A program made the position numbers and the translations under genes. From assembly GCA_963070105.1 (NCBI GenBank), contig OY718805.1, positions 2,927,501 to 2,991,500 on the forward strand: a DNA stretch of 64,000 bases. Direction: 5' to 3'. The notes below the pieces were generated by a model. That model made no database searches, was not told the DNA's origin, and saw nothing but the letters and a program-made list of their open reading frames with translations. This DNA comes from Litomosoides sigmodontis. Lineage: Eukaryota; Nematoda; Chromadorea; Rhabditida; Onchocercidae. Shown piece by piece: positions 53,201 to 64,000 of this stretch (position 1 is its first letter; each line of letters begins with the position of its first letter).

Positions 53201-54842
53201 GCAAATAACTTTTGTCACTTTTACCCAATTCCACTTTGGAATGTGTTGTATTTTCGTTTTTTTTTTCGACACATATACTTTTAGCGAAAATGACGGTGAC
53301 TCATCGGATTTTTTCTTTCACAACGAGTTGTTCAATGATTCAAAAGTTTAAATTTCAAGACAAAGTACGCAGTGCTGTGCTTTCCCAATTAAATTCAACA
53401 CTCTAATTAGGAGAATTTGATTAATAAGTTGAATTTTTCCTCTCTGTAACTTCCGAAAATCCACTCTTCAGTTTTCCAGTAGCTCTTACTAAACCTTTCA
53501 ACAATTTCCATCCAAAAACTACCGTAATGTTGCAATAACATTTTAATATTCCTAAAATTAAAGAACAAACAAAGATTCACACATTAGCTATTCGTTGCAC
53601 TGATTATTATCATTCAGAAATACAAAAAATTTGTATAATTTTAAATTTAAAAAATTTCAAATTTTTTTTCTAAAATTTTTTTCTTGAATTGAAATCAGTG
53701 AATAATTATTTCACTTTTTCATTTGCTAAAAAAATAAAAAATTTTTCTGAATAAAAAATTTTTTTCAAATGAAAAATGGATAAACTATTTATTCATAAAT
53801 AAATTAAAGAAAAAAGATTTTTTTAGGACGAATAAATTTATCAAAAGCAATGATAATTTAAAGGTGTGCACCAATTGAACTATCACTTCAGTGACATCAT
53901 TTTACTACTTTTCTTCCATTTTTTTTTTGCATTTTCATTCCTCATTTCTCTCATTGATCAGTGAGGAAGAGGTGTAAGATGAACGTAGCAATAAAAGTTG
54001 AAATTTTAAAATGACTAAATAGATTTGTATGACAGATACGAGAAATGAGGAATGCAAGAGAAAAGAAAAAAAGAACTTTTTTCTTGAATTTTCCAAAATA
54101 GATTTTGATTTGTTGGTTTGATTGTGCAATTAATTTTCCTCCTATCATTTTCATTTCAAGCATTTCATAACAATACATTTATTATTTCATGATTTTCTTT
54201 GCTATCACTCTTTTTGTCTGGGAAATTTTTTCAAAAATTTAAAATTTTACTAGTTTATAAAATACTTGCTGAACCTCAATTTTTACAGTTGAAAAAAAAG
54301 AAGCGCAATCTTCTTTTCAATGATACTTTCGCCAAATTCTAATTCTTTTTTAATTATGTTATTATTTCGAAAAGAGAGAGAGAGAGAGAGAAAGGGAGGG
54401 AGAGAGAAAATTTTTTTTTTTTGCTGAGTATCATTTTCAGTTAAATGAGCCAGAACTTTTGCACAAATTTTGAAGGTCACTTTAGTATCACAAATTCAAA
54501 CAAAAAGAGTTCCTCCAACACTTATCCTCCTCCACCACCTCTTCCACATCTCAACTACTTTGCTAATTTTCTTCATTCCCTTCTCATTTTAATTCTCGTC
54601 GCATCCTTTGAACCAAATTTCCGATGATACTTTTCCATTTGTAAGTGTGATTGTTTTGAAAAATAACTACAATTTAGAAATTTCTACTATAAAATCATTG
54701 AGCTAATGATACCGCTTTGCAATATCGGCACCTTTTGTGAAAGCATTAAATTTTAAAAGAATGTCAAATTTATTTCATTTAAAAGACGTCATTTCATCTT
54801 CATACCATTCTTATGCGTTTTTTTTTTTGCTTCCCTTGCAGT
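50281..54842. other. AT-rich intergenic DNA with microsatellites
   Basis: Homopolymers, (GA)n at 50810-50828, (CCA)n at 51136-51170, CT-rich tracts at 51778-51810 and 52490-52520. Open frames at 51530-52277 are pyrimidine-driven. No gene supported. Confidence 0.5.
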
Positions 54843-54986
54843 ATGAAATTTTATTCCAAATGGTTGCCTTCTGCTCATAAGATACATGTGCAGTCGTTTT
54901 TCCCCAACAATTTCATTATCAATCGACACCTTTTCACATCACTGCCATCATCGACAGATACGCTTAACATTTTTTTTCTTAATTAA
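54843..54986 (+). CDS. possible 47-residue open frame after a strong acceptor
   Basis: A good acceptor (TTTTGCTTCCCTTGCAG) ends one base before ATG at 54843, which opens 47 codons ending in TAA (MKFYSKWLPSAHKIHVQSFF at the start). The arrangement fits a trans-spliced short gene, but there is no family and no further exon. Confidence 0.18.
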   Translation: MKFYSKWLPSAHKIHVQSFFPNNFIINRHLFTSLPSSTDTLNIFFLN

Positions 54987-56652
54987 AATTTTTGTCATTC
55001 ATTTGAAATTTCACTCAGTTTTCGTCTCTTATCATTCGTATGCTTAGTTGTGGAATTGAAAATTGGGATTTAAAAGTGGAAAAATTTTAGCCAATTTTAA
55101 TTTCATATTCTGCAAAATTTTGCTAGCTCGAGTTTAAGGAATCCAAATAGAAATTTTGCTTTGTTGCAATTCTACTACGCGCAGCAGAGCCAGTGAAAAA
55201 TGTCGAGTGTTGCGAGAAAAATATAATTTTCGAGCAATTTTTTTTCACATTTAAATTTTGTGCAACAGTTTGAAATTAGTTAGGAAAAATTTTAGCTCAA
55301 TAAAGTCTTTTTATTCGCACTTGGAATTATTTCTCTTTCTATTTATCGCTAAGGTAATTTTGTATCATTAGTAATTGGATTGAAATTAGTTACTGGAAAT
55401 ACCACTAACTCATGCGAAATGTTTGGGAATATTGGAAATGTAAACAAAGAGATAGCAAGAGAAAAGAGAGAGAGAGAGAGGAAGAGGAAGAGAGAGAGAG
55501 AGAGCGAGCGAACTCATTACGTGCAGTGCTAGCAGATAGTCGGCAAACATTAAGGAGGATGCGATATCTGTACAAAGAGAAGTCAAATTGCATCTTAAAA
55601 AAAAAAATAAATTTCAATATACTTTTTCTCAGAGCATCAACCTTTTCAACTACAGCATTCTTTTGCAGTTTTCGTGCTAATTTTATTTATCACACATATT
55701 CCATTTTATTTTGCTGTACTTTTTCTCTCCTTTTTTTTGAATATTAAAATACAAGAAAATGTCATTTCGATAGCTTTCGCAGGTGGGCATTGTGGTGAAA
55801 TTTCCTATATCTATGAAGAAGTGATAGAAAGATGAAACAGTTGATTAATTTTTGTTTTCAATTTCTTTAAAATTATTTATTACCGGATTTTACCGGATTT
55901 TTGTTACACTTTACCAGATTTTATTTGCTCATTAGCCTATTTTTTTCCCAAATTACCTATTTTTTTTTGCCAATTTTTCCGTAAAAATTACATTCTCTTA
56001 ATTGTTAAACTTAATTTACTAATTATTTAGCAGATTATTGCTATTATTATTCTGACAACAGTGATATGATTAATTAGTAAAGTGTCAAAATTAATTTAAA
56101 ATTGTTTGAATTAATTTAAAATAGCCAATTTTTAGCACATGTGAACTTTATTTACTTTTATTTACTTCATTATTTCTTGAATTTTATTTACTTCATTATT
56201 TCTTCGCCAAAAATTCATTCAAGGAGGTTTGACTTTTAGAGTGATAGGTAGTTTGAGAGATTGTAATATGCTTGTAATATGCAGCTGCTATCTTGTAGTT
56301 TATCGTCTGTGCATATCTGTGTGTGTGTGTCTGTCTGTCTGTGTGTGTTGTTAAATGTTTCAATTTTAATATCATTTTATCTTGATCACAATTATGTGAT
56401 CAGCTGATCGATCATTGATAGATTAGGAATGCTAAAATGCTTTAGGATGATTTAAATATCAAACTCTGACAACAATATCTCATCGTATCACCGTTGAATA
56501 ATACTATCTACATTTGAGTTCTTCGCTTATACATTTGATATCAAAATTACATACGTACATTGAATTAAAATTAAATTAATAGTCTAAATTGAATTTCTGA
56601 TCAGGATTGTTACAGCTAGGATGTTAGCAATCATAATTTTTCCATGAGTGAC
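54987..56652. other. AT-rich stretch, one ambiguous island
   Basis: Near 55500-55600 both strands look codon-like. The plus strand carries a helical basic segment (SLRAVLADSRQTLRRMRYLY) after an Arg/Glu microsatellite; the minus strand has an acceptor (CTTTGTACAG), a segment like a receptor second helix (IASSLMFADYLLALH) and a GTAATG donor. Neither could be extended. (TG)n occurs near 56320-56345. Confidence 0.35.
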
Positions 56653-56757
56653 CTCGTCCAGTCCCATATCTACTAATTTGTTTATTTCATTTACGTCACA
56701 ACAAAATGTTCCGTGCCTCCTGACGTATGGCAAGTCAATTTCTGCCAATCCTAAGAA
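56653..56757 (-). CDS. possible isolated coding exon, minus strand
   Basis: The minus strand has an acceptor (GATTTTAG) directly followed by 35 codons in phase 0 up to a GAG/GTCACT donor; the frame stays open for a further 22 codons if the donor is not used. The product looks genuinely protein-like (LGLAEIDLPYVRRHGTFCCD, then INKLVDMGLDE). GC content is well above the flanks. No family is assigned and no partner exon could be joined. Confidence 0.32.
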
Positions 56758-57789
56758 CTAAAATCATTTATTCGTGCTATTTCAGGTGCACTCAAATACC
56801 TATCCGAAGTAAATCACTGCTGAAATCGAGCAAATGTTGGAGTGAAAGAAGAAGATACCTTTGATAGTGCGAAATAGCTAAAAGTTTGAATTAAACAAAA
56901 AAAGTTTCAAAAGTTCATTTATGAAAGGAAACACAATCAGAGTGAACGATTTCAAACTGAGCACTGCAATCTTTGTTTTGTATAATTGTTTTTCCTCTGA
57001 AGCTATTATCTTGAAAGGAGTTTTGTTATCGATTACATTTTAAATTCCTAAATTATTATTAAAAGTGATGGTATCAATTAAAATGTTTTTTCTTTTTAAT
57101 GAACATTTCTTTCATTTTCTAAATCTCCTTTTTAAGGTTTTCACCAAATTCGATGAAAAAATTTCCACAACAGGCATTCGTTGAAAATGGCAATCAGTCG
57201 TTTACAATGCAAATGTAAATTTTATATTTTAGAAGTTTTTTTTTAAAAAACAATTTACAAAAATGCATAGAATTATGTAAGGAGCCAAAAACTTTCCAAA
57301 AAAAGGATGAAAATTTTATAGGGGAAATTTTGAGCGATATTAGCCTAAATTTCAATGAGACTAGCATGAAATATATTCTTACTCATTAATTTTATAATTT
57401 TCTCTAACATTTTACAGCACATCATTATGAGTGACCATCAACAGATAAATAATTAATTTTGCAAAATTAATTAATTATTGAAATAAAATAGTTCACTTAT
57501 ATTTTTACTATTTTTCATGCAAGAAAATTGAAATCACTTCAATTATGCTAGTGCACGCATATTTGCTACCTTAGTGCAATTTCAACTTCAAAATGCTTTC
57601 AAACATTAATTTCCAATGTCATCATCATCATCAGTATTGTCCAATTCAAGAAATGTGTATTTTGTAAAAGTTGTAAAAATTGTAGGAATTATTTTTCATC
57701 TTTTTTTTTTGATTGCAATGATTGAAGTATGTAAAATGAGGAAAAATTTTTTTCCTTTTATTTTCGGGCACATATTTTTTTTCTTTTAA

Positions 57790-57966
57790 AACGAAGAAGT
57801 TCCTCAACAAGCAACAAATTCAGATCAATACGTGCCGGTCCGGTCAGTGGCTACTGATTGCATGGAGCTTGTTCCTCTACCCTGTGGTACCGAGCTGTGT
57901 CTGAGTAATAAGCAAACACGATCGGTCACTGGGTGGAAGGACTTTGCTCTCATCCACCACCATTAA
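57790..57966 (+). CDS. possible terminal exon in a GC-richer island
   Basis: Fifty-eight sense codons run between an upstream TAA and a TAA stop within a conspicuously GC-richer island (NEEVPQQATNSDQYVPVRSV, then CMELVPLPCGTELCLS and a His-rich end). There is no clear acceptor at the left edge, and the minus strand is also partly open. It could instead be a regulatory or untranslated segment. Confidence 0.22.
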   Translation, partial: NEEVPQQATNSDQYVPVRSVATDCMELVPLPCGTELCLSNKQTRSVTGWKDFALIHHH

Positions 57967-58990
57967 CATTTCATTTGCTACGAGCAGTTGAACGGAAAAT
58001 TGTTAGTTTTTCTTCTCTCTTTTCCACGTACACACACGCACACGTCTACTACCGTAAACTTTGTAGCGCTGCAGGACACCGCTCCGCATGACCACTTCCT
58101 TCTTCATTTACAACAACACCAAATGATAATTCTTCAAAATGCAACGAATGAAACAGAAGCATAGATGAACGTTGCTTGATTTTTAAGTTTAAAAAAAAAA
58201 AGAAATGAAAATGTTATTTTAATTTATTAGCAACAATGTAGCACATAACTAATTAAATGCATTTACTTTATATTACAACATCGTGAGCAGCTAGAATGGT
58301 ATTTTACTGATAAATTTCTTAAATGCATTGTGAACTGAAAATATTTCCTTTGATTATGCCGTTCACTGAAACATCTACCTAATGAAAACGTCGTCGTCGT
58401 CGTCGTCGTCGTAGAAGTAGTAGTATTTGTGAATGCTTGAGCTATCATAAACATTAAGTGAAAAGTAAATGACGAATTTTTCCACTCCTCAAATGACACA
58501 AATAATCACAAAAATTCTTCAATTAAATATTTAAAAAATTTTTTGCAAAAAAAAAACTGTAAAATGCTGCATAAAAGGTGTAAATGAATAATTATGAATT
58601 GAGAAATCAGTGAGATGTCAATTTACGAGTGAAGAAAAAGCGGTGACAATGCAAATGCGTCATTTAAAAAAAATTTAAAAAAAAAAAGAAAAACGAAGTC
58701 ATTGCACCTGTTTGATCGCTAAATAAAAGATGGTACAACAAAAGAGGGAATGCTATTTTATAATTGTACTATTTATTGAAAGAGGTAAAAAAAAATTTTT
58801 TTTTCTCAACTACTACAAAATTTCAAGGGATGAAAATTTTTTAGCTTCAACATATTAATTCAATTAAGTGTAAATTTTACACGAATACGTGTATTATACA
58901 CGTTGTTAGAAATTAATACAAATTTACCACAATCTATCACATCACAACGTGCATTTACCACTCATACGCAACCAACATGCTAATTTGCCA

Positions 58991-59196
58991 CTTGCTTTTT
59001 CAACGTGTTAATCAAGTGACCGTAATTTGTCTTGCTTTTTCAACGTGTTAATCAAGTGACCGTAATTTGTCTTGCTTCTTCAACGTGTTAAACAAGTGAC
59101 CGTAATTTGTCTTGCTTCTTCAACGTGTTAAACAAGTGACCGTAATTTGTCTTGCTTCTTCAACGTGTTAAACAAGTGACCGTAATTTGTCTTGCT
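58991..59196 (+). repeat. 40-bp tandem repeat, five copies plus a partial
   Basis: Five consecutive 40-base units beginning cttgctttttcaacgtgtta, then six bases of a sixth. Copies 1 and 2 are identical to each other; copies 3, 4 and 5 are identical and differ from them at two positions (ttttt to ttctt, aatc to aaac). There are no spacers between the units. Confidence 0.97.
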
Positions 59197-62100
59197 ACGT
59201 ATATTTATTTCATCAACGATGATGATGACGATGATGATGATAAACTGATATTTGAGTTATTCAAACATTTCCTGAAAATTTTTCTTAACAATTAATTGCT
59301 AATTTTTTTGAAATAGAAAATGATAAGTATTGGTGTTACAATTTCAAAAATTCATTAAAAGATCATCATCAACTTTTCGTTTTAATGCTTGCGGAATTTC
59401 ACATACGTAGTACTGACAGTTTAAATTTTCAATTATGAGAAAGGAATGAATGATCGCAATAACAACTGCTACTGTAGGAATAATGTTGCAGAAAATGCAG
59501 CTATACCTTTCATTGGGACTAGTAAGTTGTTCACAAGTTTCTCAATCATAAATTCATAAAGATGTAAAAAATTGACGAAATTTGAAGTGGAGAAATTTAC
59601 ATTTGAAAAAATGCACATACTTGAACTAATCTTTGACAGTAAAATTTGTCTAATTATGCATTCTTTCCGCAATAACTACTAATAATAGGCGATAAATTAC
59701 ATATAAAAAAAATATTAAAAAAAGAAGGAAATATTCAAAATTATCAAATTTTGAGTGGAAAAATTTATGAAATAAGCAATTTGCATAGTAATTTTTGCAG
59801 TTATTGATTGCTCGAAAATACTCGTCGTAACATTGCCATAAATAGTAAATAGCATAAAACTAAAATGATTTATTTATTATTCAATAAAATTGCAAATGGA
59901 AATTTATGCAAATAGCTTCCGTCTGATCTACGCCACTTCAGCGCACGTGTTTTTTTTTTTGGGATGCTTTGAATTTTTGTTAATACATTTTTACTAATCA
60001 TGCAGTTCTGTTGTAAAGTTTTGAAATCGTTGACATGCTCGAATAAATCATCTCGTTCATTTACTCAGCATTCTCAACTATTACTTAAATTTAAATTATT
60101 TTACTACGTGAAGTAAAAATTTTTTATATTACATAAACAAAGAAAAATTAAACGTGTAAAATTAAGAAGGAAGCATGCAGGAATGAGGTAATTTGATTTG
60201 TTAAAAATATAAGAACATGATAATTTGGTTAGTTTGAAGATAAAAGTCGGTTGATTTTCAAATTGACGTTTTAACCGTCAGTTTCCATTCTCACCAAACT
60301 GCACTTTCTTTCTCTGACAATTTTGTCCAATTAAATATTTGAATTTATTGCAAAAATTGACGAGTAATCATTAAAGTGCAAAAAAAGAAGAGAGAAGAAG
60401 AAGCGCAAACACTCTTTAGCTAGCAAAATTCTACATCAAAAGGATTAGTTTAGGAAGAAGTTGAATGATACTGTATGTTCTCATTCATCGCTCTTCTCTT
60501 TTACAGTATGAAATCACAAAATTAATCCGTTCAACAAGAAAGATTGAAATTGTCAGGAATTTGGTAAAGAGTATTGAAATGATTTGATAATTTTAAATAT
60601 GACATATAGAAGAAAAGAAAAAGATTGAAAGGTAGAGTAAAATTACATGGGGAAAAGAGTGATAAGAAGATGTTGAGAGAGAGAGAGAGAGGAGACAAAT
60701 GTGGCAAATGCAAGAGGTAGGAAGGAGGTAGACAAATGTCTTCCTTCATTCCCATCCATTAGTTCGGTTTCTTGTCATTAATACAATTGAAGTGCTAAAT
60801 AATTAATTAAGCTAAAAATAACACCAACAAGGCCTAAGCACATTTTCTTCGTTTACTTAATTTTTTCTTCTCAATTCATTCTTTGCATTATCAGTGAAAA
60901 AAGCACATTAGCATATTTTTGGTGCTCTCAATTTCACTGAAATTGAAAGGAACGAAGAGGAAGAAAGGCAAAAATTACGAAAATAAAATGAAATAATACG
61001 AAATTTAGGAAAATTAACAAAATAAAATAAAACAAGAAGAAATTTGAAAAAAATGAGTGAAGTGATAAGTGGGCAGTGAATTGCATGCTAAAATTTCAAA
61101 ATATTAAAATGCTACTACTGAAGTTAACAAGATTATATCTAAAGATATATTAGCATGAGCAGGTAAATTACTTGAACTGCAAAAAAAACATTTAAAAAAA
61201 AGACGAATCACAAGGCGCTTCTTTCTTTTTCTTACAAAATTTCAAAAAGTGCAGTATTGTTGGAAGAACTTTCTAATGTGCAACGATTATTTTACGTTTC
61301 CTCTAACGATGCATAAAAATGGTAATTTAATCAATAAATGAAAAAGAATTTGAAAATTTATTTAACAAAAACAACTAATTCATATAAGAAAATGCAAAAG
61401 AAAGAAGAAAGGCTTTTAAGAAATACCATAATAATCTGTAGCATGAAAACAGAAATACCATAATCGGTAAAATCAAAAGAGAAATGCCATAATCTATGAA
61501 ATGAATGCTAAGATTGAGATTAAGACTGGAGTAATCAAAAAAATAGGGTGAAAAAAGCAATGAGAGTAATGTAATGCGAAGAAAATTTGCATTGTGCATT
61601 TTTCATCTCACACTTCGCAGCACTTTCATTGAGAAAGAAAGAGGGAGAGAGAGAGAGAGAGAAAGAGAGAAAAGGTAAGGGATTTTATGTTGCAAGAAAA
61701 CAAATGAAAATGCTAAAAATAATGAATTGTTTGAAATAAAATGATTGATTATTTCGTTTTTTTTTTTTTGCAATCTTTGAATTTTGCCATTTTGTCCAAA
61801 TTGATTTCTATCCTATTAAGGTTATCAATTTCAAGAGAAATGCAAAATAATTCCCAAAGCTTTCCATCTTCATTGCTGGTTCACCACACTACATCTCTCT
61901 TTCACTCTCCATCATCAACATTACGATTAGATTACTTAGCAATATTTCTAAGTGGTTTTTTTTTTGCTTCTTTTTAAATCATAAAATTTACCATTCATAG
62001 CAAATTTAAAAACAAAAAATTTTTTCAAATAATTTTTTTAATAAATTTTTTAGGTGCCTAAATGAAGGGAAAAATTTTTACCTTTTAAGAAAGGCACAAG

Positions 62101-64000
62101 TAATAAGCAAATGTCTCAAATTACTTAATAATTTAATTTTAAATATATACGATATTCATATAAGCTGTAGAATAAAGCAGTGAATTATGTGAAGCTGATT
62201 ACGGTTAATTTATTTGAAAATTTTCAATCGTTTTTTTCGTAGTTGCTAGTTCGATCACATGTAAGCGTTCAATTATAAGGTGCAGCATTTGTCAGTCTTG
62301 CAATGCTTGTGCTAAAATTATGATCTGAAAAAGCTGAAAATGAGAAGAAATCTTTTACTGCAACTATAACTTAGCATCAATTTTCATATATTTCTTTTTC
62401 TTCTTTTTTTTAATTATTAAATTTAAATTTGTCACCATTCTCCTACTAATATTAATTGTAAATTATTTAATGTAAAATTTTTAATGAATTTAATTAGAGA
62501 TTTGAAATGCACGTATTTGACAATAATTTAATGGCAGCACATTAAGCTTAGAAAAAAAAAACCTTTTTTAATATTTCAATTGTACATCGAATGACTAATT
62601 TAGTGTGTTAGATATTTTATATTTGTTGAAGTTGTAAATTTCATGTAAAATGTTAGATTGTAATGGTCAGTTATCAGTTACACTTTCTACTCTTCAAACG
62701 GATGATATGAGTGAGAGGAATTGATGTTAAAATAATGGACACAGGTCACAGTGTTAATTACTGAAAACACTGATGAGACCTAATTTCCCTTTCTTCCCTT
62801 CTTCCTTCATTCCTTTTCTCTTCAATTTTTTCTTTTTTTTTTTTTTTAAATAAATCCCAAGAAATGGGATATAAATTCAGTTCGTCGCTTTGGTAGATAA
62901 TGTCGAAAATGAAAGAGATGATATTCAGAAAGGAATATTTGCACTTTTATATATCACGTTAGTTTCATTATTTAATTAAATGAAAGTGTAAAATTTATTC
63001 AAAAAAATTATAAAAATAAGAAAATAAAAATTTTTGAATTTAATTTTTAGATAATTGTTAACAATGAATATTCCTATCATTGAATATGCCTGTCAACTCC
63101 TAACATTGAAGCAATCATTTCTAATTTCATTCAGTGTCTTCTCATCTTCTCAATTTTTAATTAATCTTTTTTTAATTTGGTCAATATTTTTTTGTTGCCC
63201 TGTATAATTGAGGACAAAGATTTCTCAAAATATTCACTTCTAATTAATTAATAGATTAATGAACTACCTGTGAAAATTTATTCCTAATTGTTTAATTGAT
63301 TCACTAATTAGTAACTTATGCAAATTTCATCCCTAGCATAATTTTATCCCTATTTGGCTTACACCATCGTAATTCAGAGCTTCGTTTTTTCCAAATTTCA
63401 AAAAATATTTCAATGTTTTCTTTTCAATCGTTCATCTCCTTCTTAAAATGAATTATTCAACTGTAAATGAAATATATGACTGAAATTAAAACCTTTCATC
63501 TCGTTTAAGTTACGGTAGCTGATAGTTGAATAATCGAAACCTTTTAAGTATCGGAAGTTATCGAACGTTCTCCACAAAGGATATGATTGAGAGGAAAAGA
63601 TTGCATTTTCATTTTCATCAAACATCGAGGCAAAAATTTAAGCGAAAATACGAATGGAAAACAATTGGTAGAAGTAAAAGTTAATGATGACTGATAATAT
63701 TCCATGACTGGCACAATTGTTTATCCGGGAGAGAGAGGGAGAGAGGTGGAGAAAGAAAGAGAAGGAGTAGAAGAGGGCGAAAGAGAGAAAGAGAAAGAAA
63801 AAATCTGTTGAAAAAATGATCGACCTATTCTTCAGTTTTAAAGCATTTCACATCCGTTTTTTTTTTTGCACGTCCACTGTGCTGCATTTTTACAAAAATG
63901 CGGAAAAACAAATTCGTATTTTCAGCCACACTTCCCTCTCTCTCTCTCTCTCTCTCTCTTCCTTCAACAACAGAGTAATAAACGAAAAAACAAAGAAATG

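Larger units (their letters stand above)
56758..64000. other. AT-rich intergenic DNA
   Basis: Low GC with many homopolymer runs, (CGT)n near 58389-58412, (GAT)n at 59218-59242, (GA)n at 60674-60692, 61637-61664 and 63729-63800, and (CT)n at 63935-63960. A GC-richer island at 57790-58110 and a minisatellite at 58991-59196 are listed. Remaining open frames are short and hydrophobic, as chance gives here. Confidence 0.5.

Noticed and set aside
54940..54980. Plus-strand words reading ITAIIDRYA, like a receptor DRY motif
   Set aside because: The frame is only a few codons long, bounded by stops, and lies on the opposite strand to the other receptor-like segment.
58991..59196. CRISPR-like array
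   Set aside because: The 40-base units are directly adjacent with no unique spacers, and the DNA is eukaryotic; it is a minisatellite.

Overview
The window looks like AT-rich, gene-poor nuclear DNA of a chromadorean nematode, probably a spirurid/filarial relative (inference). The reasons are: split genes with short exons, acceptors of the TTTCAG type, several acceptors 1-25 bases before a start codon (spliced-leader style), a Rab7 close to the remembered C. elegans RAB-7, and a eukaryotic tRNA with internal promoter boxes. There are no operons of bacterial type, no phage and no CRISPR.

Layout. 1-7 kb: AT-rich DNA with a few exon-like islands. 7.09-10.06 kb (+): OTUD3-type deubiquitinase, nine exons. 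10.1-15.1 kb: GC-richer, microsatellite-laden flank. 15.17-16.14 kb (+): small very acidic prothymosin/parathymosin-like protein. 22.03-25.45 kb (+): an eight-exon, cysteine-rich secreted protein with a hydrophobic tail that I do not recognise; it is the best candidate for something undescribed. 28.48-30.14 kb (-): Rab7, complete in four exons. 33.78-35.92 kb (-): GILT-type thiol reductase, complete in four exons, with a CPDS redox site. 38.51-42.78 kb (+): YTHDC1-like m6A-reader protein, complete in ten exons. 44.72-44.79 kb (+): tRNA-Pro(UGG). 45.71-45.99 kb (+): a two-exon mini-gene that looks like a relic of the METTL15/RsmH methyltransferase N-terminus. 49.6-50.3 kb (+): a weak transthyretin-like candidate. 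50.3-64 kb: AT-rich DNA with microsatellites, a 40-bp minisatellite and a few isolated exon-like segments.

The exon joins of OTUD3 (exons 1-4 and 6-8), Rab7, GILT, the YTH gene, the acidic protein and most of the cysteine-rich gene were checked by reading-frame phase, and the phases agree at each join. The genes are housekeeping or secretory functions with no evident shared pathway. Rab7 and GILT both act in late endosomes/lysosomes, and OTUD3, the acidic protein and the YTH protein act in protein or RNA regulation. Family calls rest on recognising motifs and on remembered homologues, since no search could be run.
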